Positions 22,859 through 34,980 are shown, counted from the stretch's first letter. The stretch is DNA of 64,000 nucleotides from Moniliella sp. 'wahieum' (GCA_003971905.1 RSEE01000009.1:806001-870000); one strand, 5' to 3'. The notes: generated by a model not told the origin, from the sequence alone. Made by a program: numbers and translations.

Positions 22859-23599
22859 AGCTTAGGATGGACAGCGTGACGAGGCGCAACCCCAGGATTC
22901 GGACAGTGTCGGGCTGCTGCCCACGATACGATTTGCACCACACTCACCCGGTCCACCGACCCCAATTTCAATCGGTCCGTCGGGTGGGGGAGGTGGGGTG
23001 GGGGGCGTCCTTGGCCCCCGTTGCTGACGCGGCAGATGGCAAGCGCAAACGAGCCGCCTGACGCGTATACATTGTTGTACCAATTTGGGGCACGCTTCTA
23101 GGCGTCACTTGCTTAGTTTGTCACTGGGGTGCCACTTGGGTTCTCTTGCTTGCCCTGCTCGCGGCAGGGGAAGAGGAGACTGCCGACTGTGAGGGTAGAC
23201 CCGATTGAACAATCGTGTTCCCTATCATTTCCGTCCCCAGACCGACAGCACCATCCGATGCACGTTAATCTAGGGTAGAGCCGACAACCTGCCACCCGCT
23301 CCCAGCTAACAGCAATTACGATACGAATTCCTGTCCAGTGGACTATTGTATCCCAAAGGTTCTCCTGGGCTCCATTCATCGCGGGAAGTAGAGGGAGGCT
23401 GGGGATACCGTTGGCAGGCAAGCAGGGGGTGGGAATCAAGGAAGGAGAATAAAGGCCAAAGGGTGCGAAACAGGGAGGCGAAAGCAAGAACAAAACGATA
23501 GGCAAAGCGCGCGGGGACAAAAAATGGACGACAAACAGGATAGGAAAGAGGGCGAAGATTCTCGGGAGCAGACGTTAGCCTAGCACTGCTTCCCTCCGC
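22859..23599. other. intergenic; no gene seen
   Basis: Between the 3' ends of convergent genes. No frame with protein-like composition, RNA or repeat was recognised. Confidence 0.45.
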
Positions 23600-25672
23600 T
23601 CATAGCAGCCACACCGCAGAAACAACCAACAGACCCAGGAGGGAGAGCATGTGGCGGGCAATGGGGCAGCGACCACAGCGGGGTTGAGGGTTGCTGCCGC
23701 AGAATTGAGGCCGAGGTACCGTGGAGGTGCTGCCCAACCGAGTGCCGCGACCGCCGTTCGACGTCCGGAGCGCCGTCACGTTGACGCCACCGGTCGGCAC
23801 GATTGCCGAGGCTTGCTCCGAAACGGCAGCGAACTTGGCCGCTTGGTCCGTCACAAAGATTAGCGCGACCGGGCGCCGGGACAGAGACGGAGCATTGTCC
23901 ATTGGTGCATTTGGCCGTCTTGAGATCCTCGGTGCCCACCAGGGTACCGAGCGACCAGTAGCCAAACGTCTGGCCGGCCCAAGTGATGTTGTCATTGGAC
24001 TGCACGCTAGGCGCGTAAGAATTTTGTAAGTCACGTTGGCTTGGGTCGGGGCAACTGGCACATTGGTGGTCCATGTATTAGCACCGGAGGGGTCGTTGAT
24101 CAGATTGGTGAGAACAATGCGTTGGACCGTGTCGCCCTCGTAGATGGCGTACCCCGAGGCATCTGAGCGGGAATTTGCAGGTCTTGTACGCGCGATTGGG
24201 CTCCGTTGGCGGAAGGGGCAAACGCTTCGGCGACAACCAACATGGAGTACATAAGCGGGCCGGTAGAAAAGTAGTGGTCTGACCCGGATCCAGTGGTCGA
24301 ATTGACAGTCACTTCGGAAAAGAGGTTGACCGCGGCGTTGGAAGCGCGGCTGTGGTAAAACGCACCGGAAAAGTTGTAGGCCGCCAGCTGCATCGCGGCA
24401 TCCACTCCCCAGAGCGAGGCGGTAAAAGTGTCGGAAACGCTAGCCACGCCATTGCACGAAGCAGTATTCGTTTCCGTCATGTACACAGGAATCCCGGCAT
24501 CAACAATCACTTGCCGATCCAAATGCATGGCCGACGCAAAGCCCACCGTATTGGGATGGTAGAGGTAAAATCCGTGACCCTGGGCGGTGTAGGGTGTGTT
24601 GGCCGGTTGCAGCCAGACTGTGGGTACCGCTGTTGGCCATAGGCCCCCACACGATCCGAGTAGGTTTGGAGGAACCCTTGTGGCCCAGTAAAGTTGGAGT
24701 AATCCCATTCGCTAAACGCATTGGGAGCAACAATCGACTGCTTGTGGGGCCAATTGGGGGTGACGTAGTTGTTGGTGTAGGTGGCAAACTCTTGTGCGTA
24801 CTGGGCCACGTTGTACATGGGGTCACGAACACCCAGAGTGGGATACCGGTCGGGAGCATTGCCCACCATCAGGTATTTGACCGAATCACCAATATAGCTC
24901 TGGAGCGCCTTGAGCTGCGCCCCTACGGTTGGCTCCGTATTGTTGATAAAGTTGAGCCCATACCAATAATCGACGGGCACACCCGAAGAAACATTCTTGA
25001 GCGACATGAAGAGCATATCGTCAAAGGTGAAGGTATTGTTGTTGTGATTGATAAGAGAGGTGGGAACGCCGACCTGGCTCGGGCCGGAAAGGGTCCCGTT
25101 GACGGCTGCGCCCGGCGTATGCTGGTTGGCAGAGCTCGACACAAAGCCAGAAGGAGTGGTGTTGAAGAAACCGCGGTCTTGCGATGAACCACCGAGGGGA
25201 CGTTGACATTTTCCCGGGCACGGGAGGAGATGGCGGCCAAGTAGCCAAGGAACGCAGAGTTAATCTTGTCAGGGCTCCGCCCAAGCACATAGTCGAGTGA
25301 GTTGAATTCGAACGAGAGACCCAAGAAAGAACCAGTGACGGGTACGGAGAGGTAGATGGTCTTGTTTTCGGCGTTGGTGCGGCTGATCGTGACGGCGGTG
25401 GCGCCAATGGCCTGATTGGGCGGACCGGGGGGACCCTCGGCAGTGGTGTTAACCTGGGGCACAGGAGGCGCGCCTGAAGTGGACTGGCCGCTGGTCATGG
25501 CTGCCAGGGAGTTGGCGGGGATCAGCACCTGGAGCGCCGGCTAGTATGCGGCGGCGGGGTTGTTGGGGCCGTAGCGCATCGAAGGCGCGCGCATCGAGCC
25601 CATGCTGACCACTGGCCAGCGCCGAGCCAATGGCGCAGCGGCGAGCGCGAGGCGGCAGAGTCTGCGGCCCAT
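23600..25672 (-). CDS. GPI-anchored glycoside hydrolase family 79-like protein, catalytic acid/base replaced
   Basis: The likely start at 25672 (MGRRLCRLALAAAPLA) gives a secretory signal; an in-frame TAG at 25541-25543 separates it from the main domain, so an indel or intron is suspected there. Family features follow: GSFLGLSFEFNSLDYV, RVGGSSQDRG-like spacing, FTFDDMLFMS, then VGNAPDRYP where GH79 enzymes have an Asn-Glu-Pro-Asp acid/base motif, and the nucleophile block VYMTETNTASCNG. A beta-rich C-terminal domain (WAGQTFGYWSLG, CTNGQCSVSVPAPG) leads to a terminal hydrophobic tail MLSLLGLLVVSAVWLL at the stop, as in GPI anchoring. About 690 codons without obvious introns. Frame steps lie near 25180, 24600, 24170, 24000 and 23870. 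An extracellular beta-glucuronidase-type or carbohydrate-binding role is inferred. Confidence 0.75.
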
Positions 25673-26409
25673 CAGAGAGAGAAGAGGGTGGTGGAGGTGA
25701 GGGCGGCGTGGCGAGGGGCGGCGTGGTGAGGAGGGGGCAGGCGGCTGCCCAGCCACGCCAGACCAACCGGCACACCACGCCTGCTGTGCCGCGCGGCAGT
25801 GCAGATCGCCCCCGCGCACGGCGCCAGTGCCTGCTGCGAGTCGATCGCCGCCTCGGCTGTCACTGCCCTGCTGCGACGCCCGCTGTTCGACGAACACGTG
25901 AACGCTTGAACGCTTGAACGTTTGAACGCAGCCGCTGAATTCGATGCGCCGATCGCCCTCTCCTGCCGCCGCCCACCGGGCCGAGGTGCTATGTACTCCA
26001 CCCTCGCTTTCCCAGGTCCCCCGGAGTGGTTCGGACCAAGTGCAAAAAAGCTCTCCATGAAGCTTCAAGCTTCAAGCATGGCTAGCCCAAGTCACGACAG
26101 CCCATAGCAGTCATCGAGCCCTCCCTGGCACCCTCCACCGCAGCTCTCCGCACGTCTCTCTGCCTGATATAGCATCTCCGAAATACCAAAACCCTGCAAG
26201 CACACAAGAATTAATACTGAAGAATAGAAAAGGAAAAAAGGTGGACGCGATTGAATACGAATAGTGGCTGTTCGTACCAGCATCAACAACGGGGCACAGG
26301 AGCCAAGACGGAGGCCAAAGGCAAAGATTATGGCGGTCGAGCCGTCTGGGCCGTCGGGCCGGCCAACAAGATATCATGCTACTCTGCCAACATTGAGGGC
26401 AAGAGGGAA
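25673..26409. other. intergenic upstream of GH79 gene
   Basis: Probable promoter. It holds the (GAACGCTT) array GTGAACGCTTGAACGCTTGAACGT at about 25899-25928. No gene was seen. Confidence 0.5.
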
Positions 26410-26869
26410 TATATTGTTAGAGGGTACTGCTAGGGTTCTCCTGCGCGGCCCTCAATGGATCGGTGACGCTCGCCTAGCCGAGGAAGCGTTCCGCTCGCAG
26501 GCCGCGCACGCTCTGCTCGCATCTCCTTCTCTCTCTCCTTTCTCCTTCCCTTCAGACGTTGCTTGAAGACTTGTGGCTCACCACTTGTCAGACTCACGCC
26601 GTGCTAGGGGGCCCTTGGCCCACTAGGCCCGTATGGGCACTATGGCGTGATTCTTATCAGTTGGGAGATCCTGTGTCCACCTCTCGACTGTGCCCCCTTC
26701 CTGAGGAGGTACATATACCTCCTCTGCGTCCATAGATGTATGCAATCCATCTGCACCTTTCCCCCATCTCCGTCTCCTGACACCACTTTGCCTTCACGCC
26801 TTGTCTGAGGCTGCTTTGCAGCTGATCCATAGGATCGCGAGTGCTCTTAAGTCGCACTCTAGCATATAT
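26410..26869. mobile_element. solo LTR, family 1, copy 2, interrupted by a second LTR
   Basis: The outer LTR runs 26415-26864 (TGTTAG...CTAGCA) with identical 5-bp flanks TATAT (26410-26414 and 26865-26869). Without its 202-bp nested insertion it is about 248 bp, matching copy 3. The internal region of the parent retroelement is absent. Confidence 0.88.
26581..26787. mobile_element. solo LTR, family 2, nested in family-1 LTR
   Basis: The element at 26586-26782 (197 bp) begins TGTCAG and ends CTGACA, a perfect 6-bp inverted repeat. It is flanked by the direct repeat CCACT (26581-26585 and 26783-26787). The empty site CTCACCACTTTGCC is present in the sister LTRs at 14962 and 39885, which proves the insertion and its order: family 2 jumped after family 1. 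Confidence 0.9.
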
Positions 26870-28922
26870 ATGAAGACTTTTCTGAAAAAACGGGAAACGT
26901 GAGTCACGAGAGAGGTCACTGCGCTATGGCATACACGGAAGATACAGACCTTGGGAACCGAACCTGCCCGGCCGTAGGTATTACAATGAGGTGGGGCTAA
27001 AAGGAACCGCAAGAATGGGCGGGCTACGGTGGTCCGAAGCAGTTCACCAGGCATAGCGGACAATATGTTATCTGGCTTCAATGGTGGTTCTGAGGGGAAG
27101 GGGATCACTGCCGCGCTAAGGGAAGTGGCGGGAGTACAGAGATAGGGGTGGAGGCGCTTTGAGGGGAGGAGTGGACAAGGGAACGAGATCGCCGCTTTGG
27201 CTGAAGAGAAGAAAATCGTTTTGCTCAACCAAGGGGGGGTCGGTTTTCTGGCATCAGATGTAGCAGAAAGCTCGTAAGAAGAGAGAGGTGTGGTCATGAG
27301 GGGATCATTTCGGCTTAATTGGTACTATAGGGCTCAAGGATATCTATCCATCCGGATCCCATGGGTATCCCATGGGTGTGGCCTGCTGGTTGGCAGATTG
27401 AAGGGCTTTCAGGTTGCGGCAGGTTGACTTGTCCCCCCCCCCCCCGGCCTCACTTGGGGGGCAACAGGGGTCTGAGGGATGAGATATGAATGAACAAAGG
27501 CCACACCACCCCCTTGATCCAAGTGCAGCTGACTCTCAAACTCCTTTACTTAGAAATCAAGGAGACGGGAGCGATCAGGGGAAAACGAGTATAGCCTGCA
27601 TGCGGTCAGATTCGACATGCGCATAGATCCTGTTTGGTCAGGTCATCGTCCCGGTGAAGGCCAAAAGATTAACTTAAGTGCGACATCAATTCGTGATGAG
27701 GGACGACGTCCCTGCTGTGGGATGGGTCGGATATAGCACGAGAACGGGGGGGGGGCTGGCATAATTGCAAGGTACAGTGGTGGACGACGGCCAGTCATGT
27801 CTCCTCAAGCAGGCGCAAGTCGAGTTCAGCTCAATCTCGTCGTCCATTTGGCGCCCCAGAAGGTGGTGGTGGGTTGGCGTCGTCGGGAGGCGGGATTGAG
27901 CATTTGTGTACTTCGTGAGGGCCGGGAGAGACGGATCGCCGGAAGCGGTAGAACATGGTGCAGGGTACTATGGGATGCCAATATGGGGGCGGGGGTTGGA
28001 GGGGGAGGAGAGATGAATTAGGAGATGAAGATGTGGAAGTGGTATAGGGGGCAAATGTGGAATGATTGTTGGTAAGGCCACAGGCTGGGGTAATCTTATG
28101 CGGCAGCCGCTACCAGAGCGGGATGATCGATGAGCGTTCGGCGGGGAGTCGGCTGGCTTATTCGCTGCGACGCTCTCGTCATTCAATATTCAATGCTCAA
28201 CGTGCTCAACACTGCCCCTGCGCCTGCTCGTGACCCCCCCCCCCCCCCCCTACAACTGAGCAAATGCAACTTCTGGCGTTGCTCAACCGTTTTTACATTT
28301 CAGCTCTTCCGTAGGTATCGCTAGTTCGGCGACTGCTGGAGTGACTATATCTGACTACTGCTAATAGTCAACGCGACTCAGGTAAAAATAATGAGAAGTA
28401 CACATGTGTGCTCCCTGACAAAACTGCTACTTCGTTGGGTAACACGCTTGTTCACCACCACGAAACACCAGTAGTCGCTGCCAACGGAAGGATAACTCAT
28501 ACTTTTTGTGAGTATATCATGATCGAGATGGAGAGATCGATGACCACACGTCCTTTTTTGTTTCACCTGTCCGCCCGCGCCCCCCCAAAGGTGGCGAAAA
28601 TGAGTCTCTCAGTCGCCGGCGATCAAACGCCGTCACATCGATATATGTTCTCTTCTCTCTTCGTATTTTGACAGCTTTGATGAGAAACCCACATACGATG
28701 TAAAGTCTTCGTATGACCACACCACAGTTGACAACATTTTGACAGCTATACACCCCCCTCCGGCTATACTCAGTGTTTGAGCAAAAATGAGAAAACGAAG
28801 AAAGAAGATAACTGTGGCGTTGGAACACATGTCACAGAAGAGCGCCAGAAAAGCTCGCGGGACCGCAGGAGAACGGGCGGAGATGAAAAGGAAGGGAGAA
28901 GGGAGCTTGTTTTCTGCTCATG
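26870..28922. other. intergenic; homopolymer tracts, no gene seen
   Basis: Small frames here lack motifs. The region contains long C runs (about 27429-27441 and 28238-28252) and a short AATATTCAATGCTCAACGTGCTCAAC word at about 28183-28208. The right end is probably 3' flank of the bZIP gene. Confidence 0.45.
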
Positions 28923-30771
28923 TCAATAAGTGCGTTGTACTACACAGTGCCATTGACATAATGGTGAGAGACAAGACAAGAGGAAGCGGGTGGAGTATAC
29001 ACAAACAAGCGAGAGAAAACCACAACAGCTAAGGGGAAGTAAGTACACTTTCGTGTAATCTCGAGGCCACGAACGCGGGGCGTGAGAAAGGTTGAGACGA
29101 GAGGCAAACCGTAATATACGGGAGCGGGAGATGGGGGAGGGGGGGGGACAGGAAGAGTAATATACTAATACGAAAAAGTCGTTGGAAGGAAAATAAAAAG
29201 GGATCGAGAAAGTGTAACAGTTGAGAAGAATGACGGCCTCAACGGGAGGATAAATATCCTTACCGGCACCAACCGTGGTAAGGAAAAGAGGGACTCGATA
29301 AGAGCAATCACCTCTGCTTTTTTTAATACGGCAGCCCACGCCGAATTTCGGACGAGCGGCTGAGTCGTCTTGCAGAGTTTGGAAGCGGACGCGGGCCATA
29401 TGGCATTCGTACTCCAGCGCCGACACCTTGCCACGCAAGCTCGCATTCTCCTCTCGCAAGCGCTGCACGTCTAGGCCATTGTGCATCGCTTCCAGTTCTT
29501 GGTTGCGAAGGCGGAGAGCGTCCAGCTGCGCTTGCATGTCCCGCCATTGCTCTGCCTTGTGTAGGCGGTGGCGCCGAGCAGCCAAGGTGTTGCGGATCCG
29601 CTGGGCTTCCGACTCGTCGACCGTTTCGTCTGACTTGTACTTGCGCTTTGACCCGCGTTTGAGGTGCATACCGCCTTTCGCCATGTCGGACAGGTCCCCA
29701 TCCTTGTCCCCTTCATCTGGGTTGGAAGGCGCCTTAAACATCTTGCGCCGCGGCGGGATAGGCGCATCAATCTGGGTCAGCTTGGTTGGGTCTTTGGGGA
29801 TCGGTCGCTTGCGGCGTTCATGAATTGTTCGCGTCACAATGTCACCAACCGTAACCGGTCCGCCCGATGTGAGCGTCGACCGCTTACCGCCTCGCTGCGA
29901 GTTCGTGCCACCTTCATTCCGTGCTGCGGTGGTCTTCTTGGGGCTGGTCGTGCGCGCCAGCGCGCCGGGCCCATGAACGGTGATGTCCGTGGCGAGTGAG
30001 GCAGCACCTGAGGTGTCGTTGGAGCGACGGGTTGTGCTGCTGGTGGTGCCAAAGCTCGCCCTGCTTAGCCCTGATCCTGGGCCCATGCTCTCCTCTGACG
30101 AATAGGGACGGCCATCCAAGGTGGAATGAGAGGACCGGTGGCCTAGCATTCCGTCCAAAGGGGGACGAGGATACACTGTCGCGGACTCGGCCATTAAGTT
30201 GGACGTGTTGGTACCAGAGGGAATCATATCTGACACTGGGGGGGGGGGGGAGGGTTTGTGGGCAGTGAGACAAAGTGTCAATAAGGGAAAGCCGAGCACA
30301 AAGAGGAATAAATCCACGTACCCCCTTGATTCATGTCCATATGGTTCCAAGAAGATCCTTGAGGATGGCCAGCCGCCGTTGCGTCTGGAGGTGGTGGCGG
30401 AGCCGTCACGGTAAGGCCGCTTGCTTCGCCCGTTTGAGCAAACGAGGGAGTTGGGGTTGAATCAAGAGCCGACCGTCTTGGCCAACGGGCATCTGGGTGC
30501 CCGGGTAGTGAGCGCCAGAATCAAAGTACCCGGTACGTCCTGATGATGAGTAGTGAGGCATGCCATAGGAGGCGAAATGAGCAGGGGCAGGCAACGGAGA
30601 CTGCGGCAGCGGCGGTGGGCGCACCACGCTAGGGTATCCAAACCGGCGATGGTCTTCGGTCATGACTGCGCCGGCAGTAGTAGCATCGGGCCCGGCACCT
30701 TCGGCCTGGGCAGTAGGTTCGCTGTCGTAACGCATGCCGGGGGGGTTGCGATGGAAGGTATTGGTTGGCAT
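28923..30771 (-). CDS. bZIP transcription factor (GCN4/CPC1-like basic region)
   Basis: The ATG at 30771 opens a Pro/Tyr-rich N-terminal region. A 92-nt intron at 30230-30321 joins MDMNQG to DMIPSGTNTSN; one base must be lost near 30412 to keep frame before it. Exon 2 contains Ser/Thr-rich sequence, basic patches (HERRKRPIPKD, LKRGSKRKYKSDE) and then the basic region RIRNTLAARRHRLHKAEQ with the invariant Asn and Arg, followed by heptad leucines in MQAQLDALRLRNQELEAM and RLREENASLRGKVSALEYE. This is a dimeric DNA-binding protein of the nucleus, of the type that governs amino-acid or stress responses, but the target is not deducible. The frame stays open to a stop at 28923, yet the last 130 codons are pyrimidine-rich and are probably 3' UTR or intron; the true C terminus is likely near 29250. 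Confidence 0.82.
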
Positions 30772-31507
30772 CAATGATGGGGGGGGAGGAGCGAGAGGAG
30801 CGAAGCCAAGTAGCGGCGAAGAGGAGACAGGGGGGGGGGTCAGCGGTAATAAGGCAGCCCAGCACCTGGTGGTGAAGAGGCGCTACGCGGAGGCGGGTAG
30901 ATGAGCGGGTGGGCGCAGTGCTGGCTTCGCGGGTAGGACCGTCGCAAATGCTTCTTGTGGTGATATGGGGTTGCCAGGGGGGAGAAAACTGCGGGGCGAT
31001 GGCAATGGGACGGCCCGTTTATCCGCGTCCAACTCTTTAAGCGAGCACTGGCGGGTGGTGGCGATGTTGCTGCAGCCCAGGTTCAAGCCGACGCGCTCCC
31101 CAACCAAGCAGCTATACAAGTCCCGGCGAGTGTCCACTAGTCACTAGCCACGGTGTGTGCTACAAGAGGCACTCTGTGTGTCCTGGAGCAGAGCAAGGGA
31201 CGGGTGACACGTGACGAATGATTAATGACATGTGATGCTGATGAAGAACGACGCGTGAGACGGAAGGCCCTGGGAGACGGGAAGTTGCATGTCTGCAACC
31301 GGGCACTGCCCTCCTGTCCCCACCCCCACCCCGCGGAAGGCGGAGGGCCACTGGCTCAGACTGGCCGCTGGGTTGCCAGCAAGCCCGCCAGCCAGCTGCG
31401 GGAGGATGCTTTCCGTCCGCAGATGTCACATGTCACAGGCTGGCGCTTCCCTCCCCAACAATGATCGCTTAGAATGACCAACACACGCCCCTCCGTTTCA
31501 GTGAAGC

Positions 31508-31550
31508 GCGATTATCGATTATCGATTAAGCTTAACGCTTAAAGCTTACA
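31508..31550. repeat. ATTATCGATT / TTAAGCTTAA self-complementary array
   Basis: Three ATCGAT-centred units pass directly into AAGCTTAACGCTTAAAGCTT, a second palindrome family. Similar ATTATCGATT words occur at 350-372 and ATGATCGATGATCG at 61464-61497. Confidence 0.75.
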
Positions 31551-31804
31551 CTTGTAAGCCCACCAGCTGATTGGGGACCACCCCCTGCGTGAGTTATTGT
31601 TGTACACCACCATCGTACTACTGAGCAACAACTGGCCGCGTGCAATGGCAGTATCCACCTTCTTGGGTCTTACTGGCAAAGATGGACCCTCGAGGACCGC
31701 GCACGGCGTGAGAAGTGAACATCAAACGGTTTCCCCAACGCATCCGGTTTCGGCGAAAGGTCTCGGCTACCGGGAACTGGATCAGTACCATCAATAATTT
31801 ACTC

Positions 31805-31995
31805 AGTTCCGCAGGTCTCAGTACTCAGTCCTTTTCAGGCCCTCAGGCCTCGGGTCCTTACGCGTTACGACTGAGCCCCAGGCCTCCGTGCTCAGTATCC
31901 AGAGCTCAGTACGCGCAGTACTCAGTACCGACAATGCAGTGCTCAGTACCTATTGCTCAGTACCAGTACTCAATACGCAATACTGAACACGGACT
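31805..31995. repeat. CAGTACTCAGTAC-rich array
   Basis: More than ten CTCAGTAC/CAGTACTC words with AGTACT palindromes fall in 190 bp, interspersed with AGGCCT units. The same vocabulary occurs at 4676-4730, 7880-7931, 14740-14775 and 15520-15535. Confidence 0.75.
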
Positions 31996-32581
31996 GAGTG
32001 CTATGACTGAGAGTTCACACGTTCACAGGGCCTCTCCATCAGGCCGCAGCGCCCTTAGTACCCTCATTAATCATTATTCAATTCAGTACCCTCCAGCACC
32101 TCAAAAGCCGGATGAAGCACACGCCCCCCAGTGTTGATTGGTCTTATTACAAGACATGCAGGTGAGCGTGTCTCCGTTGCATCCGTGGGGTGTGTCCGAG
32201 GCGATGGAGAATGGCAGCATACTGGCTGGCTACAGCGACTCCGACACGCTGCGCTACGCTTCCTTCCCCACGATAGCTCTCCCGCAGCGCGCCATCATGC
32301 ATCAGCCATCAGCATCGATGAGTGCTGCCGTGCCTTCAGCGCCAGCCCAACGGTCATATGATCTGCTTTCACTTTTCCGCTCCGTCTGAGCCCTGCGGCT
32401 CCGCGAGACATCACGCGTCATGCATCATTGCATCACACATCACACTGTGCGTGGATCTGTGGGCATGTAAGACGGGCAGGGGGGCAGCAACAACACGCAC
32501 AGGCTCACCGCTCGGTCGAGCGCTGAGCGCTGGGCCCCTCTAGGCGTATCGTGTAGTGGAAAATAGTGCACGCATTTTCCC

Positions 32582-32609
32582 GGTTCAACGTTCAACGTTC
32601 AACGTTCAC
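32582..32609. repeat. TTCAACGTTCAACG array
   Basis: Four TTCAACG units in a row make three AACGTT palindromes. The unit is the same as at 10421 and 50041. Confidence 0.8.
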
Positions 32610-33216
32610 CACTTTAGCCTGGCGATCGGAGACCCCCTCCTTTCTCTCCGTCGCTGAAAGCGGTCCTGTTGGTGACCAATTCGCGTTCAAGAGATGCACC
32701 AACTCCCGCATCCAGATGCAGACACCCGCCACCACACGTCTCACGCCCACGCTGTGGTGAATAAGGCCGATGATCGATGGCGATGAGATCTGAGAGACCA
32801 CATCTCTTTGTGTGGATGAATTAGCGCAACCGAAGAACCCTCTTCGGTCTCCGGCACCGCGGCAGCAGGGCTTACAGCTTGCATACCTGCAACATGTAAT
32901 CCTGAATCGATAATCAGAGAGGCGCAATGTGAGTTCGAAAGGGTGTGAGGCCCTGAGGCCTGTGAATGTGAGGGCGCGCGCGTTAGCTGTATACAAGTAG
33001 TTACTAGTTTTACTGCGTTATGACTAAGAAAAGTACTCGCCAAGGGCCTGTGTACTAGTCCAAATTAATATTACCCATCATATATGCGACGAAACATTAA
33101 TCTCTCACTAGGATACTGTAAGAGTCGGGCGATATGAGTGAGGCCAAGTACCAAGGGAAGCAAAGGATGCACTGGTAGGTGAAAGGAGATCGATTAGCTA
33201 AGAGGACTGTGACAGA

Positions 33217-34466
33217 TCTCTATGTTGCGTCCATATCATTGACAGAGCTTAAGGCTGGGACAGGGGAACGCTACGTCTAAACCGAACCGTTCATCTTGCG
33301 GGGGTTGTTTGGAAGCGCCACTAAGGTCAAGGGACCAGGGGGATCGCCAGGATATCAGGACCCTCCGGCTCACGCCATCCGGTCCCGTACCCTAGGAAGC
33401 GCGTGTGGACACGGAGGAACGTGGTTGACATACGAGCGAGGAACCATTTCCACTGAGACTTAGTAGCCAACTCCTTCCAATGCGCAAACAACTTGCCCGC
33501 CGTCTTGGTGCCGTAGTATCCTCGCGTCGTCAAAACCAGGGGAAAAACGGTTCTTGAGTGCGTCCCTGGTACTTGGCGTTCTTGTCGCATTCTGCTTGTT
33601 CAAGCAGCCGAAGCAGTTCCTTTCCCGGCGTTCCAAAGGCGACGCAGTGCTCTCATGCACCACCCGCCGGTACGCGCTCTGCGCCTCCTGCGATCCCGTG
33701 TCGCGCAGCGTGTGGTCTACCTCCATTCCGGTTCCTCCCAGTGCTCCGGGCCCCATCACGCGGTAATCGGTGCGCTGTGCCTTCCGTCCGCGCCTCGTCC
33801 CATCCTCTTCCTCCACCATAGGTTCGTTGTGGACGTGGGTGTCGGGGATGGAGCGGAGGAGCTGGAGAATGGGCTCCCGCACTGCCTCATGCAACGCACC
33901 AAACTTGGCCTGGGTGCGGGTGCAGGACATGATGTGTTCCAGCGAGGACATGACGCCGCACTTGCACATGCTGCGCGTGGTGCGGCACAGCGTGCGGAGC
34001 TGGAGACCAACCTGGACCTGCTGGTCAGAGAGCTTGAGGCACGGGGCGGATGGAATGGCGGAGAGCCAGTTGTGGCTCAGCGGGTTGCTGTGCTCAACCA
34101 CATGGCGACCATCGGCAGCGTCCAGCTTCTAGAGCAGCTCCTGTCGACTTTGCTCCCACATCTCGCGGCAGCGCTGGCGTTGCTTCGTAAATGCGTTGGC
34201 CCTTGCCGTTTGCGGTCCCGAACGGTCAACATAAGTGGTAATAAGATAGTCGTTGACCTCGTTGGCCGCGGCACGGGCGTGGGGCGCAATATACGAGTAA
34301 AGCGGGCTGCCACGTCCTCCCATCCGGAGAGGCAGGCTCATGAGCATGTCGAAGTGGTCGTCCTTAGCACTTGGGGGTCCTCGTCGCCCCGGATCCGTCT
34401 GAACTCCGTACAGATGAAGGCATCAATCTCGGCCAGCACATCGTCTAGCTCTCCTTCCATCTATTA
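33217..34466 (-). mobile_element. LINE with restriction-like endonuclease, 5'-truncated copy A
   Basis: About 1.25 kb of the 3' end of a non-LTR retrotransposon. The minus-strand protein shows post-RT thumb sequence (SLPLRMGGRGSPLYSY), a zinc knuckle CKCGVMSSLEHIMSC, then an endonuclease-like core: RTDYRVMG, MEVDHTLRD, and KYQGR...FPLVLTTRGYYGTKTA, a layout of CRE/R2-type elements in which the nuclease lies C-terminal to the RT. The reverse transcriptase itself is missing, consistent with ordinary 5' truncation. Frame steps break the ORF near 33540 and 33660. The 3' UTR ends near AGAGCTTAAGGCTGGGAC and an ATAGAGAT tail at 33217 without poly(A). Confidence 0.8.
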
Positions 34467-34825
34467 AGGGAGACGAAACGCCGTGCACACTTTTACGTCA
34501 TAGGCACGTGCCGACCGGTACGTTCCACGCCACCTGCAGTCAGAACGAATCGGTGATATTATTTCTACGGTGGCGAAGGGGGAACGGTGGCTAAGGTGCT
34601 GGGGCGAAGCCCCAGCGGACCGGACCGTAGGCCCGGTGGTCTCCTTGTCATTAATCACAGGCGCCAACGCCGGCGCACATCGCAATGCGTGTTTGTACAT
34701 CGCGCGCCAGCGCCCTTGTAGTCACCAAGAAAGACGGTTGGCATGTGCTCATCAGCGTACAATCCCCACACAACGATGTGCATAGCATCTAGAGCTCCTT
34801 TTTGTGGTCCCCGGTCCACTGTAGC

Positions 34826-34888
34826 CATCATGCATCATGCATCGTGCATCATGCATCATGCATCATGCATCATGCACCATGCATCATA
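34826..34888. repeat. CATCATGCATCATGCAT array
   Basis: About eight imperfect units of CATCATG give the longest run of this class in the window. It lies inside the spacer of the foldback repeat. Confidence 0.85.
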
Positions 34889-34940
34889 AGCGATCCATTG
34901 GCCTGGAAAGGATGATCATCAGATCGATCAGATGATCAAT

Positions 34941-34980
34941 GTTAAACGTTAAACGTTAAACGTTAAAAAACGTTAAAAGT
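34941..34980. repeat. GTTAAACGTTAAACGTTAAA array
   Basis: Five GTTAAAC-type units, each centred on the palindrome AACGTT. A single unit also occurs at 49693-49705. Confidence 0.85.

Larger units (their letters stand above)
30772..33216. other. intergenic, rich in palindromic oligomer arrays
   Basis: Holds ATTATCGATTATCGATTAAGCTTAACGCTTAAAGCTT-type sequence at 31508-31550, a long CAGTACTCAG-rich stretch at 31805-31995, GATGCATCAGC words at 32295-32330 and TTCAACGTTCAACGTTCAACG at 32582-32609. A frame at 30883-31137 (-) could be an upstream exon of the bZIP gene but has no splice support. No other gene was seen. Confidence 0.5.

Noticed and set aside
26581-26787. hAT-like DNA transposon (7-8 bp duplication reading)
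   Set aside because: The same bases are explained better by TG...CA ends with 6-bp inverted repeats and an exact 5-bp duplication, the LTR signature.
34826-34980. Telomere-like or CRISPR-like array
   Set aside because: Units are 7-nt palindromic chains without unique spacers, and the class is found throughout the window, not at an end.
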